Assembly (NCBI GenBank): GCA_015680685.1
Contig: MNCI01030961.1
Location: forward strand, 150,292 to 214,291
Direction: 5' to 3'
DNA length: 64,000 bases
Source: Gnetum montanum
Taxonomy: Eukaryota; Streptophyta; Gnetopsida; Gnetales; Gnetaceae
Within the stretch, counting starts at the first letter, position 1, and each line of letters starts with the position of its first letter. The notes beneath the pieces were generated by a model. It was not told the origin of the DNA, searched no databases, and worked only from the letters and a program-made list of their open reading frames with translations. A program made the translations under genes and the position numbers. Positions 1-11,010 of this stretch are shown in pieces.

Positions 1-145
1 AAGCCTTTTTATAGGGTTCAAAAGGTAGTTATAATTTTCCAAAATATCTTGGCTAACTTCTCTCTCAAGTAAGGAAGTTATAACTTTCCCAACAAGTTAG
101 GAGATATAACCTGCCCAACAAAGTTAGGAAGTTGTAAGTTATACA
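1..145 (-). mobile_element. LTR fragment, inverted relative of the 15.9-16.06 kb LTR
   Basis: The reverse complement of this edge reads almost colinearly with 15925-16060. Shared features are repeated AACTTGTTGGGCAAGT-like words, a run ending in GAACCCTATAAAAAGGCTT (a TATA-box region), and the same spacing; by eye roughly 80% of bases agree. It is therefore part of the U3/promoter of an LTR in minus orientation that continues to the left of the window. No coding content. Confidence 0.75.
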
Positions 146-1125
146 TAAAGTTAGGAGAAAATCATGCTAACATTGGCATGTGTAAATATTACAAATATTT
201 CTTTTATAAGAAATAGCCTATATAATAATTTTTTAAAATAAATCCAAGATCTCCAATTTATTTTAATTATTTTATTTAGGATTTTAATTACTAAATGTCA
301 TTAAGCCCTAGTAATTCTCATGAAAGTAATTTAGCATCAACCTTAGTGTAGACTTTGGTGTTGGCCGCTGTATGGTTTTTTAAATGAAGAAATCTAGTCC
401 TTGTAAATTTGTATAAATAAATTATCTATATTTGCATTTTAAATTCGCGTAAAATTTGCTGCTGGCTTCTTGGGGCTGTTAAGAACACCTCCAAATGTGA
501 AGGCTAAATGTGAAAGTGGTAGGCCTGGAACTGCCCAGTTTGTATAATCAGTTTCAAATTTTTCCGCCGTATGTCGTTCTCAGCCAGAACCTTATGTCAA
601 CTACCACCACAAAAGAAGGCTCTGCCGCTGCATCTGGTAATGTTGTCATGTGGTGTTCATTTGCTGAAAAATAGAGGAGGAAGATTTTCCTTGGGAACCA
701 TATGATGTAGGCGCATAGGTCTATCATCGGCATTGAACATGAAATCCACATTAGGAACGGCTCCAAGGTACATTTTCAATAGCTGACCCATGCCCCAAAT
801 GCGGAATAGATCCTACATCTGAAACACCTTTCTATACATCTACACAAACACTTCCAGTCCAAGATGATTTTTCATGGACTATTCTTGTCTTTGCATTCTC
901 CAACAAAGGGCCTATTAAGAAAACCCTCCATGAAACCCTCCAAATTCACATTCGTTGCTACAATTTTGGCTTGTTTGGATGTGGGTTCCTTAACAAACTT
1001 GCATAGCAAGGTTAGAAATGTAGGTTTTCTTTAGGATATGTGAGTTCTGGGTAATAGAGCTGACCATTATATTTTTATTGGTGTGATGTAGGCGTGCAGA
1101 CACAAAGGGGATCTAGGTTTGGTAG
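146..1125. other. No gene recognised
   Basis: AT-rich sequence with scattered stops in all frames. I see no conserved retroelement motif, tRNA-like fold or promoter that I can defend. It probably contains the body of the element whose LTR fragment lies at the left edge, plus older unassigned DNA. Confidence 0.4.
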
Positions 1126-1362
1126 CGCATCGATGATGCGATCGCATCTCAGCCACATGGCATTGACCTCCATGCAAAACAAGAGCTTGCTGATGCAGCA
1201 AAAGTGGTGGTCATCATTGCTCATGACCTACTACTAGGGATACTATGGAGTCAGACCTTCATCGACGAGCACCAGGATGTTGGGAAAGCATTTCTAGATG
1301 TCGATGCCTTCACTACCTCCATTACTAGGGTTTCTGAAGGCACGATGGAAATTTTTTGGTGA
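1126..1362 (+). other. Unrecognised open stretch of 78 codons
   Basis: A frame of 78 codons with no internal stop, following TAG at 1123 and ending at TGA 1360. It is richer in GC and more protein-like than its surroundings. The translation has acidic and amphipathic segments (for example VVVIIAHDLLLGILW then TFIDEHQDVGKAF). It does not start with Met, so if real it is an exon or a broken piece of a gene. I do not recognise the family, and it lacks the gag, RT or integrase signatures seen elsewhere. It may be a captured host-gene exon or a chance open frame. Confidence 0.25.
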
Positions 1363-2090
1363 GTGGATCACAAACATTGAAGCCCTACTCCATTCCAAAG
1401 GCGAAGCATCCACATCTTGATTGAAAAATATGCACAGAATCCCTGGCGTGGCCGTGGAGGAAGAAGACAAGGATGACGAAGATGATAGAGCTGTTAGTTA
1501 CAATTGCTATTCTAGTTTTTCACCTCTATGTGCTTGTATTTCTTACATTAATTTCCTATTTAATTAGTGCAGATATAATCTTGATGGCTGTGTGGTAGTC
1601 TTTTGAGCATGGAATTCTATTATAGCCATGAGATTTTAGACAATTCATAGGAAAAATAACTTTACCCTGCACCAAACTACTGAATTTGTGTTGCTGTAGA
1701 GATATGCTTTCCCGAAATGAAATGGATACAACACCAATTTTACTTGAGATGCTCTTTGATTTGCTACAGATTCATATCATATAAATAATGCATATAAAAA
1801 TTGGACTTCCTCCATAATCCTACTAGAATTTGGTTAGTTGTGATAGAGATGGAAAGCAACCATTGAGATTATCAGGATATTCATCCGTAAAGCCCAGTGT
1901 ATCATAATATATTTATATATCTTTATTGTTGCCCTATGAAATGAAATGCTAATAATTATAGAGGGATAACAACACGTTAGTGATCCTATATCCAACAACA
2001 GAGATTTATAAGCTTACTATAGGAATGGTACTCCTATATTATTTTTCTTAAATTAAAAGAATGTTGTTGTTAACTTATTCTTTTCCTCTC
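1363..2090. other. No gene recognised
   Basis: AT-rich DNA without an open frame of note. The left edge of element A must lie at or before its right end, but I see no LTR terminus or target-site duplication here. Confidence 0.4.
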
Positions 2091-2860
2091 AAACTGAAAT
2101 TCTTGCCACTTCTCCAAAAACTCTTAACCAATTTTATCATGTCAACCTGTTCCATGAAACGACCAAAATGTGCCAACAGAGGGTCCCTCTCTTCATAGCA
2201 ATAAGTATTGGGCAATACAAGGTGCAAAAGGTGCACATTGATGATAGAACAACCACTAACATTATATCTTATAATAATGTTAAATGGTTAGGGCTAACAG
2301 AACACATGTAAAATACCTCTACTTCTACTCTTAAATCCTTTAATAGATCTTGAGTTGTAATAAAGGTTCAATCTCCTTGGACTTCATAGTGGGAGAATAA
2401 TTTCCCATAATAGCCAACTTCTTAGTGATGAAAGAGATACCAAGATTTAATCTCATCATGGGAAGATCCTAGCTAGCTTAATTATGAGTAGTTTTCTCCT
2501 CCATCTAACAAGAAATTCACTTGCCTTTTGAGCAATGTAAAATAATAATTCATGGCAATAATGTGATCCCCTTGGAGGTCAACAGCATCAATGTAGAGCA
2601 AGGATCCAAACTTGAGTTTTAAAAAGAAACACCTACTCTCAAGGACAAAGTTAAGAAGTGGATAGAGTGGATGAGGCTAAAACCAACAACAATGAAATCA
2701 TAGATGCATCACTGGAAGAGCTCCTCTACAACATGGTTAGTAAGGAAAATAGGGACTACAAAATTGTACAATGGAGATCCTATATCCTTACTAATCTTTC
2801 AAAGATGAGGAAATAGTTGCATAATTGAGCATATCCCCTAGTTACTTTTCCCTATATTAA
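2091..2860 (+). pseudogene. Element A: decayed Tat-type aspartic protease region
   Basis: Three blocks line up in order with the protease ORF of element B (25028-25642). First, a segment encoding KVHIDDRTTTNIIS (about 2230-2272) matches IHIDDGATTKVIPF. Second, the segment around 2420-2470 encodes EIPRFNLIMGRS, matching EEMPRFNLIFGRS; this is the flap and C-terminal part of a retropepsin. Third, the tail near 2800 (AATCTTTCAAAGAT) also occurs in element E near 53060. The catalytic D-T/S-G triad appears as D-D-R/G in these copies. Frames shift and stop repeatedly, so this is a relic. Gag upstream is absent. Confidence 0.6.
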
Positions 2861-3119
2861 TAACAATGTGACCTTTCCTTGTTACCTTTTTAGCCTAGTT
2901 TGAACTTTTGTTTACATGCATCACATATCCTTTTGCTTTACCATATCTTGTGTTGTTTTAAATTTACCTCATACATAGTTTATGACTTATGATTATTTAT
3001 GATTTTCCTTTTTATGCTTTATCTTTTAAAACATAAATATACCACAAAAATTATAAAAATTGAAAATCCATAAAAATTGAAAAGCATAAAACAAAAACAA
3101 AAAAATCCTATAAAAATAT

Positions 3120-3245
3120 TTTTCATGATCCACTAAGGCCTAAAACTAGCAACCCATAGCCTGGCAAGGCCTAAACCTGGTAATGCATGGCCTACCAAGG
3201 CCTTACACTAGTGGCCTATTAAGGTCTTAAACTAGCAAAGCATTT
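3120..3245 (+). repeat. Element A tandem repeat block (GGCCTAAAACTAGCA type)
   Basis: Four to five imperfect units of about 25-32 bp, each with the core AAGGCCTAAAACTAGCAA or a variant (CCTAAACCTGG, CCTTACACTAG, TCTTAAACTAGCA). The block lies between the protease relic and the antisense ORF. The equivalent position is occupied by the same repeat type in elements B and E. Confidence 0.7.
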
Positions 3246-3900
3246 ATAACCTTTCTATTTCTAGTTTTTGTTACTACTATTATATCTTAGTTTATACTTT
3301 GTCTACCTAATTACTTTACATTCTATGCATTATGGATATTTTTGCTTATAGCCCTATGTTTCATCAACATAACCATGCAACATGAATAAACCTCAAAACA
3401 CATCAGATGCATAAAACTACAAATTCTAGAATTTATAAGAAAACTTATAATTTTAAAATTAAAAATAAATAACCAAAGTATCCATAACCCACATCCATAG
3501 TCATACAATGTGATGAAAGTTCAAAAAATAATCACATATAAAATAAATAGGAGTCTAATAGTCATGGCCACACTATGTAGTAATAAAATAAGTAAAAATA
3601 AATAGTCTCATAATAACCAATGGCAAGAAATAGCCAAGGAACATGAAGCGTAATAAAAATAACATAATAACAGCAATAATAAGAATAGCCAAAGGCATGA
3701 TCAAACTAGTAGAACTAAAGGAGAAGAAGGAGCATCATCAACATTATTACCACATGAGCACCAATGACAATAACAAAATGAAACATAAAATAAAAAATTT
3801 TAATTTGTAACCTATGGGGATGAAAGCATAACAATAAAACAAAAAAATAAAAGCCAAAATAAATATGAATTAAATCAAAGTATGTTAAAATAAAAATTAA
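3246..3900. other. AT-rich spacer of element A
   Basis: A-rich on the + strand with many short ORFs on the minus strand that look like translations of low-complexity DNA (Phe/Leu/Tyr-rich). It corresponds in position to 53526-54049 of element E and 26321-26708 of element B. No conserved coding block is seen. Confidence 0.4.
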
Positions 3901-6335
3901 ATAGAGAAACCTGGGAAGATTTGAGTGCAACATCTTATAGAAGGAATTCCCAAAGATTAGTTTCTAAATGATGGAGAATCTAATCTTCAATCATGTTCAC
4001 CTAATCCACTTCTTCAAATTCAACATCTTTCAAGATTTTCCTCTCCTTAATATTGGTCCATGAGGGTGGCTCCTGTGAAAGGGTAGTACTAGTTGCTTTT
4101 CTTGAAGTAGTGGTGATTTGAGGAGTAGGGAAACTAGAAACCACCAGATAGCCTCCAAATAGCTTAAAGTCATTCTCTACATTGATTTCCTTGACAAACA
4201 TCTACAAATTGCACCTCCCTATGGACTTCTCTTATAGCCACTTCAAGTAACTTTCTTTTTTAACTTTGTACTTCTTCTTGTGATACTTTTGTGCTCAACC
4301 CCACTTAAGAATTCAAGCACGATAGTCTCACCACTCTCTAATCTTTTTTACTAGTAGGTCCATCTATGGCTTGTATTTAGCATTGCTCTAGCCAAAGAGA
4401 CCTTACTATGGATGGCATTCCAATAATGTGAACATTAAATCTCATTAGTTTGCAATGAGTATCTATTAGTCATTTGGTCTTCTACCAACTTCTTAGAGTC
4501 CCTAAGGTCTCTAATCTCCTCTACCTATCACTTGGTTTTTTTCTCCAATGATACAATTGTTTTCCATAGCAATTCATTGGTGTACTAGCGTTTCCATGAA
4601 GTCCTAGCACATGAGAGTGCATATTCAATGGAAAACTTGTATAACCTTCATGAAACATTCTCCACTTCAAGCAATAGTATAGGAAACTCATCAAGCTTAA
4701 TGGTACACTTCAGATCCCATCCAACCTTGGACACTATAAGCAATATAGAAGAAAAACACATAAAAATAGTGAACAACAAAAATAGCCAAAAATAATTTAA
4801 AAAACTAAATCATAATACCATAAAAATTAAAAGAACATGAAACCAAGAATGAAAAAAAGGTATAAACAACAAAATAAATTAGGTAAAGTATGCTATTGTT
4901 CTCGCCAACATCAAGAGCAATCTATTGTGACTAATCAATCATGTCTTTGGCAATGCCATGCATAAACTTAGTTTTGTCAAGAAATTTAGCCAATGGTTGA
5001 ATTTTAAATGTAGAGATAGATGCTTCTTGATGAGGTTTAGATACTACAATAAGCATAGCAATCAACTAATAATCAAAACCAAATTCCAACATCAAACTAC
5101 AAAATGCAACATGTAAAACTAAATCCATAAGTACCTAGAGGATCATCTGGGATAATAATGGGAGGTTCACCTAACTGTTAATCTTCAAATATGGCATTAA
5201 AGCTATCAAATGTGGCATTAGATAGTCCCTTATCCTCATGCTATTGTAGATCCTTCTCCTCTAGGTATTTTAACTCTACCTCCATTGTTGCTGCTTGGTC
5301 TGCCCATTCTTGTTGTTTACCTACAAGAACAACGAAGTTAAAAGATAGAATGAGTTAGCATAAGATGAAAACATAACCATAGAACATAAAACATAGATGC
5401 AACATATCTTAAACAAAAAATGCAAATAGAACACACTTATAACCACATTATGTGCCTGGCCAAGTCTAATGTAGAGCCTCTTCTATGCTAGCTACTCAAC
5501 AACTAGTGTTATCTATTCCACCATACGCCTATTTAGCTTTGCTTTGGTTGTATGATAAACATTTGAATCTAATTCACTGGACATCTTAGAAGTTCTATGA
5601 ATAACTTGAGGTTCAATCCTCATGATGTCAAGGGAAGGACAACATGCACCACTAAACCTCCTAGTGGTAATAGATAGAAACTCCCTCATATCCTTGACCA
5701 ATGGGTTTTGAATTATGGCTAGAACAATATGTTTTACCCAAGATTTTAAGAATTAGGATGGATCATGAAGTGTCCACTTTAAATCCTTCTTCACCATTAG
5801 GGATTTTAAAAACTTCCTTAGGCATGAGATAAAAAATGCAAAATGCATGTGAACTATCATCTCAAGGTTGTTGCAAAATTTTTGGATTTCCTCTTATAGC
5901 TTGAAGACCAAGTGAGTAGTCTAGTTGAACTTAGTACCTTCAGTGAGAAAATTTTTTATGGTCCAAGCCTATTGAATGCTAATAATATTTTTTTTGTAAT
6001 AGAAATGTGGGAAACACCCTGGAGTAGAATAATGAATATAACTTGTTAACCTCTATGCCTTAGCATTGGTCTAGAGGCAACCCATCATGACCATGATGAG
6101 TGTTAAGCCATTTTTTCTCCTCCATTCTATGGTCCACCTCTTTTCCTACTTTGGTAATAACCTTTATGCCATCACAAGGGATGATAAAAAGAGGTTGTTG
6201 AACATACAATCATTAATGAACAAGGTGAAAAACACACCTTGAACATGGATGATGAATTTACTGAATTATTTATCAAAGGAGTTAATGAAATTCATCAACT
6301 CAAGGGTAGGCATGATGATGATTTTTCTTTTCCTA
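3900..6335 (-). pseudogene. Element A: antisense ORF, decayed copy
   Basis: Read on the minus strand, this matches the antisense ORFs of B (26709-32208) and E (54050-57565) block by block. The C-terminal block has SWTNIKERKILKDVEFEEVD followed by a HHLETNLWEF-like stretch. The middle block has GWDLKCTIKLDEFPILLLEVE, equivalent to KWDPTQPLKFSALPTFPPDM in B. Another block near 6170-6330 matches the segment with ELMNFINSFDK. A-rich (T-rich on the coding strand) stretches, for example 4750-4890, separate the blocks where introns are expected. The N-terminal third is missing because the copy is joined to RT near 6335. Function unknown. Confidence 0.6.
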
Positions 6336-6880
6336 GTATTAATCAACACTTTAATACCATGACTGGACATGCCTTGTTTTCCTTTATGGATTAATTCTCA
6401 AGATATATCCAAGTTAGGATTAACCTAGAGAACTAGTTTTTCATAACCTTCATGACCCCCTAGGTAATCTTTTATTACACCATGATGTCATTCAATCTAA
6501 AGAATGCAGGTGAAACCTATCAACAAAAAATAACCTATATTTTTAATGATTGTATGTTAGGATTTCTTAATGTTTATTACAATTAAGTCTAGGGTAGTCA
6601 ATGACCATACACATGATCTAAACTTAGTGCTCTAACAATGCCTCAAACATGAAATTAGACTCAACCCTAAGAAATGTCTCTTTGGCATTAAAATGGCTAA
6701 GATTCTTGATTTTATAGTATTTGAAGTTGGAATACGTGTCAATCCCTATGTCATTAAGGCCATAACCAACTTAGTAGCACCTAGTAACCTTAAGAAGATA
6801 TGAAAATTACAAGGTCAATTACAATTTTTCCATAGGTTCATCTCAAGGATCACAAATAAGTTACAACCTATGCACCACTT
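6336..6880 (+). pseudogene. Element A: reverse transcriptase relic
   Basis: The segment 6340-6430 encodes a broken version of INTLIPWLDMPCFPLWI.., equivalent to B's INQLINTMIVHALLSFMDG at 33420. Downstream, 6640-6860 matches the RT connection region (ECLFGIKMAKILDF, then FHRFISRI). The whole palm region with the YVDD box is lost by a deletion. The join with the antisense ORF at about 6335 is direct, so the N-terminal RT segment and the second half of the antisense unit are both missing. Confidence 0.55.
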
Positions 6881-7210
6881 TCTTGAGAAGGGAGTTCACT
6901 ATGAGTGAACAAACCAATGCCAAAAACCTTTTGATGATATTGAGTAAGAGTTGGTCCAATTGCCTACTATGTATCTACTACAAAATGACAAACCATTTTA
7001 CATTTATCTTACAATCTTCAACACATATATAGCCTCTCTACTCTATCAAAAATTTGATGGTGGAGCAAAGCTTCCTATCTATTACTTGATTCATGAATTG
7101 GTAGCTTATGAGACCCAATACAATGAGGTTGAAAAACATTACCTAGTCCTAGTCTTCTCTATGAAGAAGTGGAGACACTATCTCATTAGGAGTCATATCA
7201 ACGTTATATG
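6881..7210 (+). pseudogene. Element A: RNase H domain (retroviral-type)
   Basis: An 86-residue open segment from 6951 contains FNTYIASLLYQKFDGGAKLP, PIYYLIHELVAYETQYNEVEK and MKKWRHYLIRSH. This is the usual Ty3/gypsy RNase H pattern: the strand following RT, then the ...Y...E.E/K...L...K.WRHYL motif. The first catalytic Asp region is degraded (TIFNTYIASLL for the usual TDAS). It corresponds to B 33960-34260. Confidence 0.6.
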
Positions 7211-7975
7211 AAAGTATAACATGTTGAAAGCTATAATGACCAACATGTATGAGAATATTAGGATAGCCTAATAGAAGGCCATAATAATTGATTTTAACCA
7301 ATAATACATCTCTCAAGAATTAATGAAGGGTCAAGCTATAGCCTCACAACTTATAACTTCCCTAATTGAGAATAACATAGCTATAGATCTTGAATTTCCT
7401 AATGATCATGTTAGCATTATTGCCAAAATACCTAAGTGTTATGAGGCCATTATGCACTTTGAAAAAGCTTCAACTAAGCACAAGCTGAACACTACTATAA
7501 TCATAACTTTATCCTTTGATGAGATCCTACCATTTGGCTATCATTTTCAATTTCAATGTACTAATAACATAAATGAATATGAAGGAATAATTAGAGAAAT
7601 GATGGTAGCTCATAACTGTGGGATTACATGTTTGATGACAAAAGATGATTCACAACTAGTGGTTAACCAGGTAACTAATGTTCATGCATGTAAAGCCAAA
7701 CACCTATAACCTTACTATGACCTAGCAAAAACTTTGATATATTAGTTTATAGATGGTTGTATTCAACACATTCATTGAACTAAAAATACTCTAGTAGATG
7801 CCATTACAACCTTGGCGCTAAGTGTGATGCCTCATGTGCTTAGCAAGTTGCCTTCCCTAATGGAAAAATATGCTCTTCCCATTATGCAGAACACTAAAGA
7901 CATATGTATAGACACTATCAATAATGTTTCCCAACAAGAGTGGTATGATGATATTGAAACACCACTAAGAAAATG
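7211..7975 (+). pseudogene. Element A: second, archaeal-type RNase H domain
   Basis: A 128-codon open stretch at 7323-7709 carries the hallmarks of the additional RNase H of Tat elements: GQAIASQLITS at the start, a MHFEKAS segment where the first catalytic Asp normally sits (FDG), NNINEYEGIIREM in the helix with the conserved Glu, and DDSQLVVNQV for the third acidic residue. After a stop at 7709 the homology continues (ITTLALSVM, then QQEWYDDI at about 7930) and stops near 7975. Integrase is not found. A duplicate RNase H is known for the Tat/Ogre lineage. Confidence 0.65.
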
Positions 7976-8441
7976 CATGTTGTAAAATTATAGCCTTGTA
8001 ACCCTTACTCCATAAAACTCAAGGCTAAAATTTCATTTTAAAATGTGAAGATTATAGTCCAAGAGATGGAAGTTCACATACTTTAGCTTCTGGGGTTTAA
8101 AAAATGCCTCATGAGTGGTCAAAGCCTCAACTCCCAAGTGGAAAAAGTTATATCATCCCTATATTTTGGCTTGGAGGGTTAAAAATACCTTTTGGACCAT
8201 CAAAATTAGCATTTTGATGGATTTTGTGGGGGGTATAACTTTTGCTATGTTGGAAACACCAATGGTGGGATGTAACATCACCTATGCCCAAAATTGGATG
8301 GTATAACTCCTACACCCCCAATGTTGCTCTCAAATCCCCCAGCATTGTACCTTCCCCCAACATTGTTCTAGCATGGCCTAAGACCTCATCATTGCTCTAG
8401 ATCTAGTGTTGATCTTGCACTTTAGCATTGTTTTTGGTGGG
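7976..8441. other. Unassigned spacer before element G
   Basis: No homology to the other elements that I can defend. Several CCCCCAACATTGTT-like words repeat (8310-8390), which is LTR-like in style, and a short open frame (8115-8306) has no recognisable domain. It could be a fragment of another LTR flanking element A. Confidence 0.3.
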
Positions 8442-9287
8442 TGATGAGTCTCGATATTGGACCCTCAATATCAGACCCATGATATTGGGCCCTCGACATT
8501 GGATATGTGATATTGAAATGGCCAAAGCTATATTGGGCATGCAATGTCAAAACTTGTCTCATCACCTATAAATAAGAGACAAGGGCACTTGATTTTGCAA
8601 TGAGTTTCTTAGTCCATTAGATGAAATTTTGCAGTTTTCCCTTTCCAAAGTTAGAATCATTTATGAGTGTCCACAGTAGGAGTCATAAAGTGAATGGATC
8701 TTTATTTGAGCATTGTGAGCACACCTTGTGTCTAGAAATAAAGACAAACTTTGTGATAAACCTTGCAACATTTAGAATAGTTTAATTATTTCATTTAAAT
8801 GCTATTTACTATTATTTTCTACTCTCATTAGTTAATTAATATTATTTCTATTGAATTGATAATTATCAATGAATTAGCATAGTTAGTATGACCATTTCGA
8901 GCATACATGGAACACCTGGTAATCCAGTAATGACTAGTGTTTGGTAATCCCAGTAGTGTTACACTAGTTTAGGATGTGTTGAACAAGTGGGAATAGATGC
9001 TAGTGTTAGGACTAGTTAACTAGTTAAATCAAATTAGTTATTAAATTATTTTATTTTTCCATTTTAAACACTAGGAACATAAAACATAAAAAGCATAAAA
9101 ATCATATACCTCAAGATTACTTAACCATACAATTGTGCCTTACAAGTAAGCTTGGGAAGACAATGATCATGTAACCCATCCTTGTTCTGTGTAAGTGAAT
9201 AGGCACTTAATCGTTGAAGTTCGACTGGATCACGTGTAAATGCTCGTATTTGTATGGTTGGGTGTAGGGGTACCTTGTTGTTCATCA
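8442..9287 (+). mobile_element. Element G: 5' LTR (Athila-type)
   Basis: The LTR begins TGATGAG and ends TTCATCA, inverted termini shared with element D (TGATGAA...TCATCA). A TATA box TATAAATA lies at 8567-8574. The U3 has repeated GATATTGG words (ACCCTCAATATC, CCATGATATTGG). The 3' part (GTATTTGTATGGTTG then GGGGTACCTTG) matches the reverse complement of the LTR of element H at 58060-58260 and the LTRs of D. Length 846 bp. The 3' partner was not found. Confidence 0.75.
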
Positions 9288-9288
9288 T

Positions 9289-9306
9289 TCGCACTGTTGC
9301 TAGGGA
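9289..9306 (+). promoter_or_regulatory. Element G primer-binding site
   Basis: TCGCACTGTTGCTAGGGA directly after the LTR end is a decayed form of the Athila-type site TGGCGCCGTTGCCGGGGA, by memory complementary to tRNA-Asp. Element D has a better version at 40087. Confidence 0.6.
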
Positions 9307-9429
9307 TTTTTTTGCTTGTGCGCTGATTGGAACATAGGAAATCTTTCCATCATTGGAGTTTTGTAGAAGTTTTGGTTTGTACAATGCTTGACATTGCCTA
9401 CATGCAATCAGTGTGCACAAGTAACTAAT

Positions 9430-9890
9430 ATACAAAGATTCCTATATGTAGTAGCCATAAGACAAGAAGACACCCAGTGGTTGATAGCTAACCAAGAAAG
9501 GAATTGAACCTTATGCATGAAACTAGTTGTGAGTTTAACTTGTGCCTATATCGATAGCATAGATGCATTCGAGCAAGTTCATCGCCAACTTCCAAGTACT
9601 GATACTAAGAATAGCAACTGGGGGAAGTTGGAAATCCTTGATGATTTTAAGCCAGAGCCCCTTGAGTTAAAACCATTGCCCATCGGTATGGAGTATATAT
9701 TTCTCAAGAATGGGAAATCGGTAATCATTAATGCTAAGCTCACTCAACAAAAAGAAAGACTACTAAAGATGGTAAATAAATGGTTTGAAGCCTTCACTTG
9801 GTCATATCTTGGATTAACCAGAATAGATCCTAGGATATGCCAACATAGAATTTACACTAACCCCTCCATGAAGCCTCGATGATAAAAGAA
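9430..9890 (+). pseudogene. Element G: protease-RT linker of pol
   Basis: The open frame 9517-9882 (121 codons) contains SIDAFEQVHRQLPSTD, then LEILDDFKPEPLELKPLP and KPLPIGMEYIFLKNGKSVII. The first part matches element H on the minus strand (ESIDTLEQEHQQLPTLN, 60551-60739). The later part is the pre-RT region of Athila/gypsy pol (typically ...LELKPLPxxLKYAFL...). Upstream, 9430-9500 matches the H segment encoding the protease-pol junction. G therefore has its gag and protease deleted between the primer site and about 9430. Stops follow at 9880. Confidence 0.75.
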
Positions 9891-10480
9891 AAGGTGACTG
9901 AACCTAAACTTTAAGCAAGTAGTTAAAGAAGAAATTGAACAACTTCTAAAAGCTTGGTTCATCTACCCCATTGTTGATAATGAATGGGTTAGTCCATTAG
10001 ACATTGTGCCTAAGAAAGGAGGTAAATGAAGGGTGTGTATAAAATTTAGACTACTGAACATGGAAACATTTAAAGACCATTTCTCATTGGCATTCATTAA
10101 CCAAGTCTTAAATACCATTGCATGGCATTGCTACTATAGTTTTCTAGATGGTTACAGTGAATACAATAAAATTCCAATAGCACCAGAAGACCAAGCCAAG
10201 ACTACATTCACAAGTCCTTGGGGGACATTTTCATATAGGAAGATGCTGTTTGGCTTGTGTAATTCCCCAAAAACATTTCAACATCTGGATCTAAGTATAT
10301 TTCAGTAGCAAATAGAGAATGGTATGGAGGTTTTTATGGACGATTTGTCCACCTACGGAGTGGACTTCGAGCAAGAATTTGACCAATTAGAGCAAGTATT
10401 GAAATGATGTGTAGAAACCAACCTAAGGCTCAATTGGTAGAAAAGCCACTTAATGGTCCAAGAGGGCATTGTATGAGGAC
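9890..10480 (+). pseudogene. Element G: reverse transcriptase
   Basis: Ordered RT blocks are readable across stops: VVKEEIEQLLKAWFIYPI, then SPLDIVPKKGGK, the CIKFRLLN segment (normally CIDYRxLN), FLDGYSEYNKIPIAPED, KTTFTSPWGTFSYRKMLFGL with NSPKTFQ, and an active-site box reading FMDDL near 10335 (F/Y-x-D-D). Several stops sit where CGA, CAA or TGG is expected (for example K-stop-RVCIKF at 10027). The enzyme copied element RNA into cDNA; this copy is inactive. Confidence 0.85.
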
Positions 10481-11010
10481 ATAAAATTTCACAAACAAGG
10501 ATGGAGGTAGATCCTCACAAATTAAAGTCATCCAAGGAATCACTCATCAACCTAAAACTATAAAAGATGTCAAATATTTCCTTGGACATACTAGCTATTA
10601 TAGATAATTCATTGATAACATTTCAAAGATTGCAAGACCATTGGTAGAATTAATGAAGAAGGATGTACCCTTTGAATGGATCAAGGAATGTAAGCTAGCT
10701 TTCTAAACCTTCAAACAGAAGCTCGTAGAAACACCCATTCTACAAGCTCATGACTGGTCCAAGTTGTTCCATATAATGACTAATGCATCCAATATTTCTT
10801 TAGGAGTTGTTCTTACATACTTAGATGATCAAAAATGTCCCTATTACGTTCACTATGCAAGTCAAAGTATTGCTAGTGCACAACTCAACTACACCACAAC
10901 AGAAAAAGAGTTAATGGTTGTGGTGTTTGCACTACAAAAGTTTAGGCACTATGTATTGGGCTATAAGATATTTGTACACATGGATCATAGTGCAATATGA
11001 TTCCTAATGA
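10481..11010 (+). pseudogene. Element G: RT connection and RNase H
   Basis: The connection region (HPKTIKDVK..FLGHTSYYR, then FEWIKECKLAF) is followed by a 78-codon open RNase H segment at 10764-11000. It contains the TNASNISLGVVL strand (catalytic Asp of TDAS changed to Asn), YYVHYASQSIASAQLNYTTT, EKELMVVVFALQKFRHYVLG with the conserved Glu, and HMDHSAI (third acidic residue). Only one RNase H is present, as expected for the Athila lineage. Confidence 0.85.
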
